From Methylacidimicrobium fagopyrum (lineage in GTDB: Bacteria; Verrucomicrobiota; Verrucomicrobiia; Limisphaerales; UBA11358), in contig JAMFSJ010000015.1 in NCBI GenBank assembly GCA_026225255.1, positions 1-64,000 of the forward strand: DNA of 64,000 bases. Direction: 5' to 3'. This document shows positions 8,151 through 18,212 of the stretch, piece after piece; the stretch's first letter is position 1, and each line of letters opens with the position of its first letter. A program made the position numbers and the translations under genes. The notes under the pieces are model-generated. The model did no database searches and was not told the DNA's origin. It saw only the letters and a list, made by a program, of their open reading frames with translations.

Positions 8151-10124
8151 ATGAAGCAGGGCGTTATCATTTTATTGGTTTGGGTTGGCTGGTTCGCGTT
8201 GGCCGCGCGCGCGCAGGCGGATGACGCGGACGCTTTCGGGGGCGCGAACATCGGCGAACGCTTATTTCTGGAAACGCGGTTCGCGCAATTTTTCTTCACC
8301 AACTCCGCGGGCGATGCGAACGCGGTTTTGACGAACAGCGATCCGGTGATGGACAACACGGTGACGATTTACGGGCCGCAGCCGGGGCCGTTTGCGGGGC
8401 AGTCCATGAATTGTCGCGCATGTCATTTGGTTGAAGAACACGAAGGGATCGGGAATCGGACGTATTGCGATTTTGCGCGGCGCAGCCCGGTTCCTGAGAT
8501 TGGTGATGGTCGCGTTACCACGCCGCGTAATGCGCTGACGTTGGTGGATGCGTTGCTGCCGCGCCAGGTTCCGTTATTTCTCCATCACGACGGGCAATTC
8601 GCGGCGGTGGATGACTTGGTGGTGGGCACGTTGACCGGGCGAAATTACGGTTGGCAGCCGACGGAATATGAAGCGGCGATTCATCACATCGCGCACATCA
8701 TTCGCGACGACGACGGCAGTGGTTTTCTGGCGGGGCAATACGGCGGGTCATCGTATGCGGAAGCGTTTGCCGGGTTGGCGGGCATTGAGAGCCAGTATTT
8801 GATTCCCTCCAAGAATCGCATGAACGTATTAGTCACGGATACGAACAGCCCTAACTATGTGACCGATGAGCAGATTGTGCAGAACATCGCGGAATTGATG
8901 AAGGATTACATGTTGACCCTCGTTTTTTCGCAAGATGTGGCGGGTAATTTCGATGGCTCGCCGTATGACGCTTTCCTGATCAAGAATGGCTTGCCGCAAC
9001 AACCGGACCCGGGCGAAACGCAGCTGCAATATGGCCGGCGCTTGTTGCAACTGCTCGCGGGCTTGACGAATCCGCAATGGGTGACGGACCCGGATGCCGG
9101 CTTCTTTGTGACGAATGCGCAGGGGCAACAATTTCAATTCGGCACGAATGAATTGGCCGGATTAGAAATCTTTTTGACGGATCAATCGAATCTGACGGTC
9201 GCCACCAATCTGCAACTACAAGGTGTCACGACGCGCATCGCCGTAGGAAATTGCATCACCTGTCACGCGCCGCCGACGTTCACGGATTCGCTCTTTCATA
9301 ACAACGGCGCGGCGCAAGCGGAATACGACCAGATTCACGGCGCAGGCGCGTTCATGGCGTTGGCCGTGCCGAGCTGGGCGGAGCGCGCTACGAACTATGA
9401 TGCGTATTTGCCGCCGACGGCGAATCATCCGAACGCGTTGGGAATTTTCGAGACGCCGCCAACCACCAACCATCCGGCGCAAGTGGATTTGGGATTATGG
9501 AATGTCTATGCCAATCCTGATTTTCCAGCGCCGCAAGCCGGTTTGCAATCGGTATTACCGCAACTGCTCTCGGTGGCGTCACCGCAGATCGGGCGCGTGA
9601 CGGTGGTGGGCACGAATCTGGTTTTGAGCGCGACCAATGTTTCAACGGATTGGACTTACTATCTCATCACATCAACGAACTTACTGAGTCCGCTGGCGAA
9701 TTGGACGGTGGTGGCTACGAATAACTTCGCTGGCAGCGGACAATTATATTTTACCAATGTGCTCACGGCCAATGCGCCGCAACAATTTTATGGACTGCTC
9801 TTAGGCAATATTTCGCCCGCCGCCGCATTGCCGGGAACGCTGGCTTTGTTTAAGACGCCGACCGTTCGCGATTTAGTCAGCTCCGAACCTTATCTGCACA
9901 CCGGACAGTTAGATACGATTGAGGACGTGCTGCAGTTTTATATCAATGCCTCAGCGCAAGCCCGGGCGGGCGGCATTCGCAATGGCGATCCGCAATTGAG
10001 CGGCATTTATTTGGATGCTTCAGCGGTCGCGCCGCTGGCCGCATTTTTGCGCGCGTTGAACGAATCGGAATATGTCGATGCTCCTTGTCCCTGCGATCCA
10101 CAACCGGTGCCACCGCCGCAATGA
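8151..10124 (+). CDS. Secreted di-heme cytochrome c peroxidase/MauG-like protein with inserted module
   Basis: 657 residues from the ATG at 8151 with a signal peptide (about 1-22). Two c-type heme motifs are present: CRACH at 88-92 and CITCH at 368-372. The C-terminal FKTPTVRDLVSSEPYLHTGQ matches the conserved end of the CCP/MauG family. Between the second heme domain and that end, residues about 483-553 form an insertion (YLITSTN, NWTVVATN, QQFYGLLLG) that is not part of the family and resembles the NW-type module on other secreted proteins here. At this length it is well above the usual 330-400 residues. It probably acts as a periplasmic or surface electron-transfer enzyme. The kelch protein gene starts 38 bases downstream. 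Confidence 0.8.
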   Translation: MKQGVIILLVWVGWFALAARAQADDADAFGGANIGERLFLETRFAQFFFTNSAGDANAVLTNSDPVMDNTVTIYGPQPGPFAGQSMNCRACHLVEEHEGIGNRTYCDFARRSPVPEIGDGRVTTPRNALTLVDALLPRQVPLFLHHDGQFAAVDDLVVGTLTGRNYGWQPTEYEAAIHHIAHIIRDDDGSGFLAGQYGGSSYAEAFAGLAGIESQYLIPSKNRMNVLVTDTNSPNYVTDEQIVQNIAELMKDYMLTLVFSQDVAGNFDGSPYDAFLIKNGLPQQPDPGETQLQYGRRLLQLLAGLTNPQWVTDPDAGFFVTNAQGQQFQFGTNELAGLEIFLTDQSNLTVATNLQLQGVTTRIAVGNCITCHAPPTFTDSLFHNNGAAQAEYDQIHGAGAFMALAVPSWAERATNYDAYLPPTANHPNALGIFETPPTTNHPAQVDLGLWNVYANPDFPAPQAGLQSVLPQLLSVASPQIGRVTVVGTNLVLSATNVSTDWTYYLITSTNLLSPLANWTVVATNNFAGSGQLYFTNVLTANAPQQFYGLLLGNISPAAALPGTLALFKTPTVRDLVSSEPYLHTGQLDTIEDVLQFYINASAQARAGGIRNGDPQLSGIYLDASAVAPLAAFLRALNESEYVDAPCPCDPQPVPPPQ

Positions 10125-10162
10125 TACCTTTTAATACCAAACCCAGGTCAGATAAGACTTAT

Positions 10163-13100
10163 ATGACTCAGCATACATTACGTCGTTCGATGGTTAAGCG
10201 GGCACGGGCGTCCGGCCTGTTCGTTGGCCTGCTACTGGCATCGGCGCTATCCGCGTTGGCGGTGGGCACGTGGACGCCGTTGACCCACACTTCGCCGGGG
10301 CCGCAAATCAATAACATGTTGTTGATGCCCGATGGCACGGTGTTGGCGCATGATGTGAACAGTGCCACCCATTGGTATAAGCTGACGCCGGATAGCACGG
10401 GCAGTTATATCAAAGGCACTTGGACTTCGGTGGCTTCAATGAATTATTCGCGGGAATATTATTCTTCGCAAGTGCTGACGGACGGACGGGTATTTGTCTG
10501 CGGTGGTGAATATGGAAATGGCGGAACCAACGGCGAATACTACGATCCCATTGCCAATAAGTGGACGATGGCGCCCGCGACGTCGAATGCTAACAATTTT
10601 CTGGATTCCTGTTCGGAAATTTTGCCGAACGGAAATGTGCTGGTCTCGCCCGTCAGCCCGGGGACTTATGGCGAAACCTTGATCTGGAACGCGGCGAATA
10701 ATACCTGGACCATCGGTCCAACGTTGTATCGCGGCAGTGATCAGGATGAAGCGTGTTGGGTCAAGTTACCGGATGATAGCTTATTGACGATTGATCCCTT
10801 CGGCCAGAATTGCGAGCGTTATATTCCGTCTTTGAACCAATGGGTTAACGATGCCACTGTGCCGGTGAAAATGTATGCTTGGGGCGGCGAAATGGGGGCC
10901 GGTTTTCTACTGCCGAACGGCAATGCCTTTTATTTGAGTGGCAGCAACAACACGGCGATCTACACCCCCAGCGGCACGGCGAGCCCGGGTTCCTGGGTCG
11001 CCGGGCCGACCCTGCCGAATAGTTATGGCGTGATTGATGGCCCCGCGGCGATGATGTCTAATAGCAAAATCCTTTGCTGTCTGGGAACCAATGCGAGTTA
11101 CTCCGGACCGAGTTATTTTTACGAATACGACTACGTGGCGAATGCGTTCACAGCGGCGCCAAGTCCGACCAGCACGACGCCCGGTGCGAGTTTCAGTCCG
11201 GCGCCGTTTGTTAATGCGATGCTAGATTTACCGGATGGCAGCGTGTTGTTATCGCGCCAGACCAGCCAGCTTTATATCTACACGCCGGATGGTTCGCCGC
11301 TGGCCGCAGGTCAGCCAACCATTGATAGTGTGAATGTCAATGCCGACGGTTCGTTGCATCTGACGGGCACGTTGTTTAATGGTATCTCGGAAGGCGCGGC
11401 TTACGGCGATGACTTGCAGATGGCCAGCAACTATCCGCTGGTGCGGATGACGAATGCCGTCGGTCAGATTTTTTACGGACGCACTTATAATTGGAGCAGC
11501 ACGAGCGTGATGACGGGCACTAATATTGTGACCACAGAAATGGCCTTCCCGACGAATTTCCCCGCCGGAACTTATTCGCTCGTGGTCGTGGCTAACGGTA
11601 ATAGCTCCGCCCCGATCTTGATCACTTATCCGCTGACCGGTGGTCCATTATTGTGGGATGCGAACACTATTACCGCCGGCGCGCAAGATGGCAGCAGCAC
11701 TTGGAATAATACCAGTGCTAATTGGTGGAATGGCGCGGATACGGTTTGGAATGACGCCGCTCCGGTTAATGCCGTTTTTGGTAATGGCGGCACCGGCGGA
11801 ACGGTCACTGTGACGGGCGCGCATACGAATATCTGGATCACGTTTAATCCGGTGAGTGGTGCCTACACTTTATCCGGCAGTGGATCATTGACCATCAGTA
11901 ACGGCATTTTGGCGAACGACTCGGCGAATATTAATGTGCCGATCGCGCTAGCGAATGACCAGACCTGGCCGGTGACAATTAATCAGACTTTGGCGGTCGG
12001 CGGCGTGATCAGCGGCGATCAAGCATTAACGCTCAGTGGGGGCAGCGGGACGTTGGCCTTGGCGGGGGCGAATACTTTCACCGGCGGTATCACGGTCAGT
12101 AACGGCACGTTGCAATTAGGGAATGGCAGCGCTACCGGCAATGCGGGCACGGGCGGTATCACATTGGCGCGCGGGAGTGCGGGCGCGGATAATTTTAACA
12201 GTGGACTGGCAGTCAATGAAACCGGTGGGCCGATTTTTTCTAATGCGGTAACGTTGATCGCGGGCAATCAAGGGACCTATGTGACTGCCGGCCAAACGGC
12301 CACTCTATCGGGAGTTATTTCTGGCAGCGGACAACTTTGGGTGAACGGGCCGGGCACACTTATTTTGAGTAACACGGCGAATAGTTATAGCGGCGGCACA
12401 ATGTTGGCGAGTTCTGCGCTCGGCGCGTTGCAGTTGGATTCTTTTGCCAAAGCGGGCAGTGGTAATATTACTTTTAACGCCGCCGGTGGCACTTTGATTT
12501 ATGCCGGCCCGAGCGCCTTGACGACGGGTAAATTGGGGACGTCCGTTTTTCAAGGCGGTTCCAGCGTGATTAATATCACGAATGCGAGTGTCACTTTGAC
12601 AAATGGAACCGTGATGACGGGCCCCGGCACTTTGATCAAGCGTGGCTCCGGCACGCTGGCGCTAAGTGTGGCCAATACTTACACCGCTAATACGGTCATC
12701 AGCAATGGCGTGCTGGCGTTAGTCGGCAACGGTAGTTTTGCCAGTTCGCCCAACATTACCATCAACGCGGGTGCGATGCTGGATGTTCATGCTAAGACCG
12801 GGCCTTTAACCTTGGGGTCGAGCCAAACTGTGACGGCCAGCGGGGTCACCGGAACGATCAACGGCAATATCAGCCTGAGTTCGGGAACCTTGGTCTTGAA
12901 TTACAACGGCAGTCAGCCGCCGTTGACCATCACCAACGGAACTTTGACGATGAATAATGGTCCCACGACCGTCGCATCCAGCAGCGTTTTGGGCGTCGGC
13001 ACTTATAAGTTGATATCCAAACAAACGAGCGGCACCGTGGCAGGCAGCGTTAGCACTTCCAAAGTGATGGTCACCGGTAAAGGATTAGTCTTGGGTGAAA

Positions 13101-13321
13101 TCGCCCATTTGCAAATCATCAACGGCGAATTATATATGACCGTGCAAATACCCAGCCCGGGACAGATTGGTTGGGGCGTCGCGACCACCCTGGCGGCGGA
13201 TACCGATGTGTGGACGATGGGCACATCCACTTATGCGTATGATTGGGCCAATACAATCAGGCGGTCAACGGGGTTAATTTCGTCGGGGCGAGCAGCCCGA
13301 GTGGGGCGAACACGGATGTGA
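10163..13321 (+). CDS. Giant secreted kelch / beta-strand-repeat protein, N-terminal part (frameshifted gene)
   Basis: 1052 residues from the ATG at 10163, with a signal peptide (about 10-34). Residues about 35-390 are kelch repeats of galactose-oxidase type (MPDGTVLAHD, DGRVFVCGGEYGNGG, LPNGNAFYLSG). Next is a galactose-oxidase-type early-set Ig domain (about 395-490, PTIDSVNVNADGSLHLTG). Residues about 500-900 carry autotransporter-associated beta-strand repeats (GTLALAGANTFTGGITV, GTLALSVANTYTANTVI). The frame then ends in an unrelated basic tail after YAYDWAN, while the expected continuation is in another frame from 13243. One missing base near 13250-13255 would rejoin them. Probably a surface-exposed carbohydrate- or adhesion-related protein, broken by mutation or sequencing error. 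Confidence 0.75.
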   Translation: MTQHTLRRSMVKRARASGLFVGLLLASALSALAVGTWTPLTHTSPGPQINNMLLMPDGTVLAHDVNSATHWYKLTPDSTGSYIKGTWTSVASMNYSREYYSSQVLTDGRVFVCGGEYGNGGTNGEYYDPIANKWTMAPATSNANNFLDSCSEILPNGNVLVSPVSPGTYGETLIWNAANNTWTIGPTLYRGSDQDEACWVKLPDDSLLTIDPFGQNCERYIPSLNQWVNDATVPVKMYAWGGEMGAGFLLPNGNAFYLSGSNNTAIYTPSGTASPGSWVAGPTLPNSYGVIDGPAAMMSNSKILCCLGTNASYSGPSYFYEYDYVANAFTAAPSPTSTTPGASFSPAPFVNAMLDLPDGSVLLSRQTSQLYIYTPDGSPLAAGQPTIDSVNVNADGSLHLTGTLFNGISEGAAYGDDLQMASNYPLVRMTNAVGQIFYGRTYNWSSTSVMTGTNIVTTEMAFPTNFPAGTYSLVVVANGNSSAPILITYPLTGGPLLWDANTITAGAQDGSSTWNNTSANWWNGADTVWNDAAPVNAVFGNGGTGGTVTVTGAHTNIWITFNPVSGAYTLSGSGSLTISNGILANDSANINVPIALANDQTWPVTINQTLAVGGVISGDQALTLSGGSGTLALAGANTFTGGITVSNGTLQLGNGSATGNAGTGGITLARGSAGADNFNSGLAVNETGGPIFSNAVTLIAGNQGTYVTAGQTATLSGVISGSGQLWVNGPGTLILSNTANSYSGGTMLASSALGALQLDSFAKAGSGNITFNAAGGTLIYAGPSALTTGKLGTSVFQGGSSVINITNASVTLTNGTVMTGPGTLIKRGSGTLALSVANTYTANTVISNGVLALVGNGSFASSPNITINAGAMLDVHAKTGPLTLGSSQTVTASGVTGTINGNISLSSGTLVLNYNGSQPPLTITNGTLTMNNGPTTVASSSVLGVGTYKLISKQTSGTVAGSVSTSKVMVTGKGLVLGEIAHLQIINGELYMTVQIPSPGQIGWGVATTLAADTDVWTMGTSTYAYDWANTIRRSTGLISSGRAARVGRTRM

Positions 13322-14847
13322 GTTTCACAACTTCTACCGGTTCGATCGCTAATAATTCTTCAACGTTTACCGGGGGCACCGCCTCGCCATTCGCGGGTTT
13401 ATCGGTCGCCTACGAAAATATTTTGGTGGGAGCTGATTATGCTTCATCCGCCAACGCTACTTTTACCGTGACGTTGCGCAACTTGGTCGTCGGTCGGTCT
13501 TACGCGGTGCAAGTTTGGGTCAATGATTCGCGATCTGGTTCCACGGCGACGCGTAATGAAGTCGTCGGCAGCAGCGTGACTTTGGCCTACAATGTTCAGC
13601 AAGCGGGCGGCGGCGTAGGACAATTTTCCATTGGCCTGTTCATGGCCAGTGCTACCAACCAGACTTTTACGATGCTCGGTGCCGGTTCGTCCCAGATCAA
13701 TGCCTTGCAGTTGCGCGACGTCACCGGCACCAGTTATGCCCTGCCGCCGCCCTCACCTTACTGGGGCGGCTTCGTGAATGGTAACTGGGACGACGCCACC
13801 ACTAACTGGGGTAGCGGCCAGGCTTTCAACTTAGTTAAGACTTATTTTACAAATGCCATCTACACCAATCTCTATTTTGCCGACACGAATATCTTGGGCA
13901 ATCCCGTGAACAACAATCTCATCACTGTTCAAGCCGCCGGTGAATTTTTTAACTGGGTGACCTTCATTAATAACTCAGTGAATTATACTATTCAAAATAT
14001 CAGTGGCGCGATTGGCATCACCGGCTCGACCGCGATCATCAAGAACGGCAACGGCACGGTGACCCTAAGTAGTGCGAATACTTATACTGGACCGACTACG
14101 GTTAATAGCGGTGTTTTGCTGGTCAATGGTTCCCTGGGGACTAACTTGGTCACCGTGCAATCCGGCGCGGTTTTAGGTGGCGTGGGCACGGTGAACGGCG
14201 CGGTGAAACTGGCGGGCACGATATCGCCGGCGACGACTAATTCCGTGGGCACGTTGACGACTGGTAGCGAGACCTGGAATGGTGGAGGCACTTATATCTT
14301 TGGTTTGAATAACGCCACCAACGTTTCCGGCCAAGACTTGTTAAATGTCAACGGGGTGATCAATCTCCAAGCCAGCGCGAATCCGTTTGTGATTCAATTG
14401 GTTTCACTCCAGGCGAATAATACGCCTGGCGCACTGCCGGGATTTGTAGATTACGGCACTTATAATTGGACGCTGGCAACGACCAGCGGCGGGGTGCAAA
14501 ATTTTGATCCGGCGCTGTTTACGATCGCTACGAACAACTTCCTAAACGCCTTCACCGGCACATTTAGCCTGACGAACAGTGGCAATTCGCTGGTTTTGGT
14601 TTATACGCCCGTGCCGTTGATAGCCCCGATCTTGAGCGGCGTGCCAACGTATTCCGCCGGCACGCTCGCGTTGATTTTCAGCGGCCCGAGCGGACAACCT
14701 TACGAAGTATTATCCAGCCCGGACCTTACCTTGCCGCTGACCAATTGGCTGGTGTTGACGAACGGTGTGTTTGGCGCGGACGCAATTGAATTCGATGACA
14801 ACAACGCCACCAACGCGCAAAATTATTATCGCGTCACCTCGCCCTAA
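13243..14847 (+). CDS. Giant secreted kelch / beta-strand-repeat protein, C-terminal part (frameshifted gene)
   Basis: The frame is open from 13243 to 14847. It continues the upstream protein: NQAVNGVNFVGASSPSGANT directly follows the broken DWAN motif. Residues about 15-165 look like a jelly-roll or choice-of-anchor beta domain; about 260-310 hold a fourth autotransporter-associated repeat (GTVTLSSANTYTGPTTV). The end (YEVLSSPDL, TNWLVLTNG, NYYRVTSP) is the NW module found on other secreted proteins in this window. No start codon with a ribosome site is seen at its 5' end, which supports that it is a fragment rather than an independent gene. No transmembrane barrel is visible, so it is not a classical autotransporter. 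Confidence 0.7.
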   Translation: MGQYNQAVNGVNFVGASSPSGANTDVSFTTSTGSIANNSSTFTGGTASPFAGLSVAYENILVGADYASSANATFTVTLRNLVVGRSYAVQVWVNDSRSGSTATRNEVVGSSVTLAYNVQQAGGGVGQFSIGLFMASATNQTFTMLGAGSSQINALQLRDVTGTSYALPPPSPYWGGFVNGNWDDATTNWGSGQAFNLVKTYFTNAIYTNLYFADTNILGNPVNNNLITVQAAGEFFNWVTFINNSVNYTIQNISGAIGITGSTAIIKNGNGTVTLSSANTYTGPTTVNSGVLLVNGSLGTNLVTVQSGAVLGGVGTVNGAVKLAGTISPATTNSVGTLTTGSETWNGGGTYIFGLNNATNVSGQDLLNVNGVINLQASANPFVIQLVSLQANNTPGALPGFVDYGTYNWTLATTSGGVQNFDPALFTIATNNFLNAFTGTFSLTNSGNSLVLVYTPVPLIAPILSGVPTYSAGTLALIFSGPSGQPYEVLSSPDLTLPLTNWLVLTNGVFGADAIEFDDNNATNAQNYYRVTSP

Positions 14848-14996
14848 GCTGAGACAAAATTGGGTTTGCCATGGTAGTGACGCGGGTAGCGTGTCCGTGG
14901 GCGATGCCCGATAATTTCGGCCACGTTCAGCAAATCCAAAAAGCGCGAAAAGGTTGACGCCGCCGGTTTTTCAACCGAAGCTGACGGCAGCAAATT

Positions 14997-17900
14997 ATGA
15001 ACGTTTGGGGTTCTATCTCGCTGGGTAAACGTAAACTTGCACTCTGGTTTTTAGGGCTACTGGCTTTTTATGCCATTGTCGGCTTGCTCATTTTGCCGCC
15101 AATTATCCGCTACGCGGCGGTGAAAATTCTTTCCCAACAACTAAATCGCGAGGTTTCGATAAAGAAAATAAAAATCGATCCGTTCACGCTTTCGGCCACG
15201 GTGGACGGTTTGCTGATCCAGGAAAAAGACGGGCAACCGTTCGTTTCATGGGACGAAGTTTATGTGAATTTTCAACTCTCCTCGTTTTTCGGCCACGCCT
15301 GGGTGTTCAAAGAAATCAACGTCACTAAGCCGTTTGTGCACGCGCAAATGAATCGGGATGGCACGTTTAATTTTTCCGATTTAATCGCGAAATTTTCCAC
15401 GAACGCCGCACCGGCCGGGAAGAAATCCGCGCCGCTGGCATTGCGCATCGAACATTTGCACATTGGCGGCGCCACGGCGGCGCTGGCGGATTTTACTCCG
15501 CGCGAACCGTTCCAGCGCACCGCCGGTCCGTTTGAAATAACGCTGGAAGATTTTCGCACGGACCCGGCCAATAAAAATCCTTACGCCTTTTCCGGCCTGA
15601 CCCCCGCGGGCGAACGGATCGCGTGGACAGGATTTTTTTATTTGAACCCCTTGAGTTCCCAAGGCGAATTAACGTTGGATAATTTGACGTTGAACCAATA
15701 CGCGCCGCTCTATCAGGATTTGGTGCGCTTTGAAATTCGCGATGGCACGGTTGGTTTTCACCTCAATTATCAGTTTGAATTGACCAGTAACAATTGTGTC
15801 GCGCTGGTGAACGATGCGTCGTTCGCGCTGCGCGATCTCAAAGTGGCGCCCGTGGGCGCGACGAATAACATCGTCGAAGTGCCGTTTTTCAGCGTCACCG
15901 GCGCGAGCGTGGATCTGGGAAAAAATCAAGCCACGGTGAATGCCATTTACGCCGATGGCTCAAAACTTTTTCTGACGCGCGACCAGGATAAAAATATCAA
16001 TGTAGTGGAGCTTTCCAAACCGGCGGACGCGGCGACGAATCTGCCCGGCGGCGTTTTGTTTCTGCTCCATTCGGTGACCAACGTGGTGGCGCAGTTGTTG
16101 AATAGCACCAACGCCTGGAGCGCCACGCTTCGCTCCGTGACTTCGACCAACGGCTCGATCTTCGTGGCGGACAACGCCAATGCGCGGCCCGTGAAAGTGG
16201 CGTTGACGGACATCACGTTCACGGCCGAAAATGTTTCTAATCTGCGGGGCACTAATTTTACCTCGGCGCTTTCGTTGCGCTGGAATCAAGACGGTTCCAT
16301 TAAAACCAAAACCGTCGCCTCGCTCGCGCCGCCGACGTTTGAAGTCGCGCTCGATCTCGATCAGGTTGATCTCAGTCCATTGAGTCCGTATGTGAAATTG
16401 GATCTGCTTGTGCTCGGCGGCAAACTCGGTTTGCACGGACAAGCGCATTTGGTCACGCCGCGCGGCGAATTACCCGCCGTGACTTTTAGCGGCGATGCGA
16501 GCCTTGATGGGCTGCACACCGTGGACGGATTTTCCGGCGACGATTTATTGAAGTGGGATTCCGTCAAGGTTGACGCCATCCAGGCGAATTTAAATCCGCT
16601 GACCGTCGCCATCCAAAAAATTGCCGTCAATCAAGCTTACGCCCGGCTCATCATCGAAACCAATCACACCATCAATCTGCTCAACGTGCTGCGTTTGACG
16701 GTCACGAATGGCGTCACGCCGAATACGGTGAAAGTCGCCGTGGTGAGAAAAAATCCCGTCGCGCCCGATTCGCTGCTGCCGCAAATCACGCTCGGTGAAT
16801 TGAGCCTCACGAACACGACCGCGAGTTTTACCGACCGTTCGCTGGAGCCGAATGTTAATCTCGCCGTCGAGCAGGTGAACGGCACATTGGCCGGACTTTC
16901 ATCGGCCGAATTGCAACACGCGGATTTGGATTTGAGCGCGAAAGTGGAAGGCGTCGGCCCCGCGCACATCACCGGCCAGATCAATCCGTTCAGCCCGCAA
17001 TCTACGAATGACATCCAGATTTCTCTACGCGACATGGATCTGACGCCGACCAGTCCGTATGTGGGAAAATTTGCGGGCTACCGTTTGGCCGAAGGGAAAT
17101 TGGATTTGGAGCTGACGTATGAAATCGTTGGCCGAAAATTGTCGTCCAAAAATCTCGTCACGCTTGATCAATTTACGTTCGGTCAAGCCGTGGCCAGTCC
17201 TGAGGCCACGCATTTGCCCGTGCGTCTGGCGATTGCGATTTTGAAAGACCGCGCGGGTAAGATTGTTTTGGACGTGCCGATTGAAGGCAATCTGGATGAC
17301 CCGAAATTTCGCATCGGCAAAGTCGTCCTGCGCGCCATTGTGAACATTCTTGAAAAAGCCGCGACCTCGCCGTTCTCCTTGCTCAGCGCGGCGTTTGGCG
17401 GCGGCGGCGAAGAACTCGGCTATCAAGATTTTGCGCCCGGCAGCGCGGAACTTTCGGCCGCTGATCAAAAGAAATTGGATTCGCTCGGCAAAGGATTGTT
17501 CGCCCGCCCGGCGTTGCAATTGGAAATTTCCGGCAGCGTTGCGTCCGACGCGGATCGTGAGGGACTGCAACGCGCCGCGCTGGATCACGAAATCCGCGCC
17601 CGGATCTGGTCGCAATTACACGCATCGGAACGCGCTACCAATTCGGTCGATCAAACCGTTTTGACGCCGGAAGACCGCGCGCGTTGGCTGGGTAAAATAT
17701 ATGCCGAAGCGGTGGCCGCGGGTAAAATTAATAACGCCCTGATCGCCGCCAACACCAATCTCGCCGTCTATGCCGCGTCAGTTTTGCCGCAACCGGCGAA
17801 CATGGAAAAAGGGGCCGCACTTTTAATGAAACGCGACTCTGCGCCCAAACCTACCACGACCAACGGCCCGCCGGTTTACCAGACGAAGCTCGTTCCGCCG

Positions 17901-18101
17901 CCCAGCCCGACCGAAGCGGTTTTGCTTTCTACTTACGCGATCGGCGAAAATGATTTGGCCGCCCTCGCCACGGCTCGCGCCAAAGCGGTGAAAGATTATC
18001 TACTGCAAAATGGCAAGGTTGAAGCCACGCGTCTCTTCATCACCACGAAGAACGGAACCTTGCGCCACGACGGGAGTCGCGCTTACGAACAGTTCCGCTG
18101 A
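14997..18101 (+). CDS. DUF748/AsmA-like envelope protein
   Basis: 1034 residues. One N-terminal transmembrane helix (about 14-37) is followed by the DUF748 opening pattern (QLNREVSIKKIKIDPFTLSA) and long beta-rich repeats typical of AsmA-like proteins. Near residues 800-870 the FAPGSAELSAADQKKLDSLG stretch resembles an OmpA-type C-terminal domain, and near 970-1030 ENDLAALATARAKAVKDYLL is the usual DUF748 tail. Family members span the periplasm and are linked to lipid transport or outer-membrane homeostasis. It starts 149 bases after the frameshifted surface protein and could be a separate unit. Confidence 0.8.
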   Translation: MNVWGSISLGKRKLALWFLGLLAFYAIVGLLILPPIIRYAAVKILSQQLNREVSIKKIKIDPFTLSATVDGLLIQEKDGQPFVSWDEVYVNFQLSSFFGHAWVFKEINVTKPFVHAQMNRDGTFNFSDLIAKFSTNAAPAGKKSAPLALRIEHLHIGGATAALADFTPREPFQRTAGPFEITLEDFRTDPANKNPYAFSGLTPAGERIAWTGFFYLNPLSSQGELTLDNLTLNQYAPLYQDLVRFEIRDGTVGFHLNYQFELTSNNCVALVNDASFALRDLKVAPVGATNNIVEVPFFSVTGASVDLGKNQATVNAIYADGSKLFLTRDQDKNINVVELSKPADAATNLPGGVLFLLHSVTNVVAQLLNSTNAWSATLRSVTSTNGSIFVADNANARPVKVALTDITFTAENVSNLRGTNFTSALSLRWNQDGSIKTKTVASLAPPTFEVALDLDQVDLSPLSPYVKLDLLVLGGKLGLHGQAHLVTPRGELPAVTFSGDASLDGLHTVDGFSGDDLLKWDSVKVDAIQANLNPLTVAIQKIAVNQAYARLIIETNHTINLLNVLRLTVTNGVTPNTVKVAVVRKNPVAPDSLLPQITLGELSLTNTTASFTDRSLEPNVNLAVEQVNGTLAGLSSAELQHADLDLSAKVEGVGPAHITGQINPFSPQSTNDIQISLRDMDLTPTSPYVGKFAGYRLAEGKLDLELTYEIVGRKLSSKNLVTLDQFTFGQAVASPEATHLPVRLAIAILKDRAGKIVLDVPIEGNLDDPKFRIGKVVLRAIVNILEKAATSPFSLLSAAFGGGGEELGYQDFAPGSAELSAADQKKLDSLGKGLFARPALQLEISGSVASDADREGLQRAALDHEIRARIWSQLHASERATNSVDQTVLTPEDRARWLGKIYAEAVAAGKINNALIAANTNLAVYAASVLPQPANMEKGAALLMKRDSAPKPTTTNGPPVYQTKLVPPPSPTEAVLLSTYAIGENDLAALATARAKAVKDYLLQNGKVEATRLFITTKNGTLRHDGSRAYEQFR

Positions 18102-18169
18102 GGGAAGTTGTTCAAAGCCAGTTGGAAACCGCCGCGACCACTTTTCAGGCCGGCAATGACTATAAAAAA

Positions 18170-18191
18170 AGAGCCGACGAAGGTCGGCTCT
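18170..18191 (-). terminator. Rho-independent terminator (best in minus orientation)
   Basis: AGAGCCGAC / GTCGGCTCT forms a 9-bp stem with a GAAG/CTTC tetraloop. On the minus strand it is followed by seven Ts, so it should end the DUF4412 transcript; the plus side has a weaker T-rich stretch and may also stop the DUF748 gene. Confidence 0.85.
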
Positions 18192-18212
18192 TTGAATTTT
18201 TCTAGAGGAACC

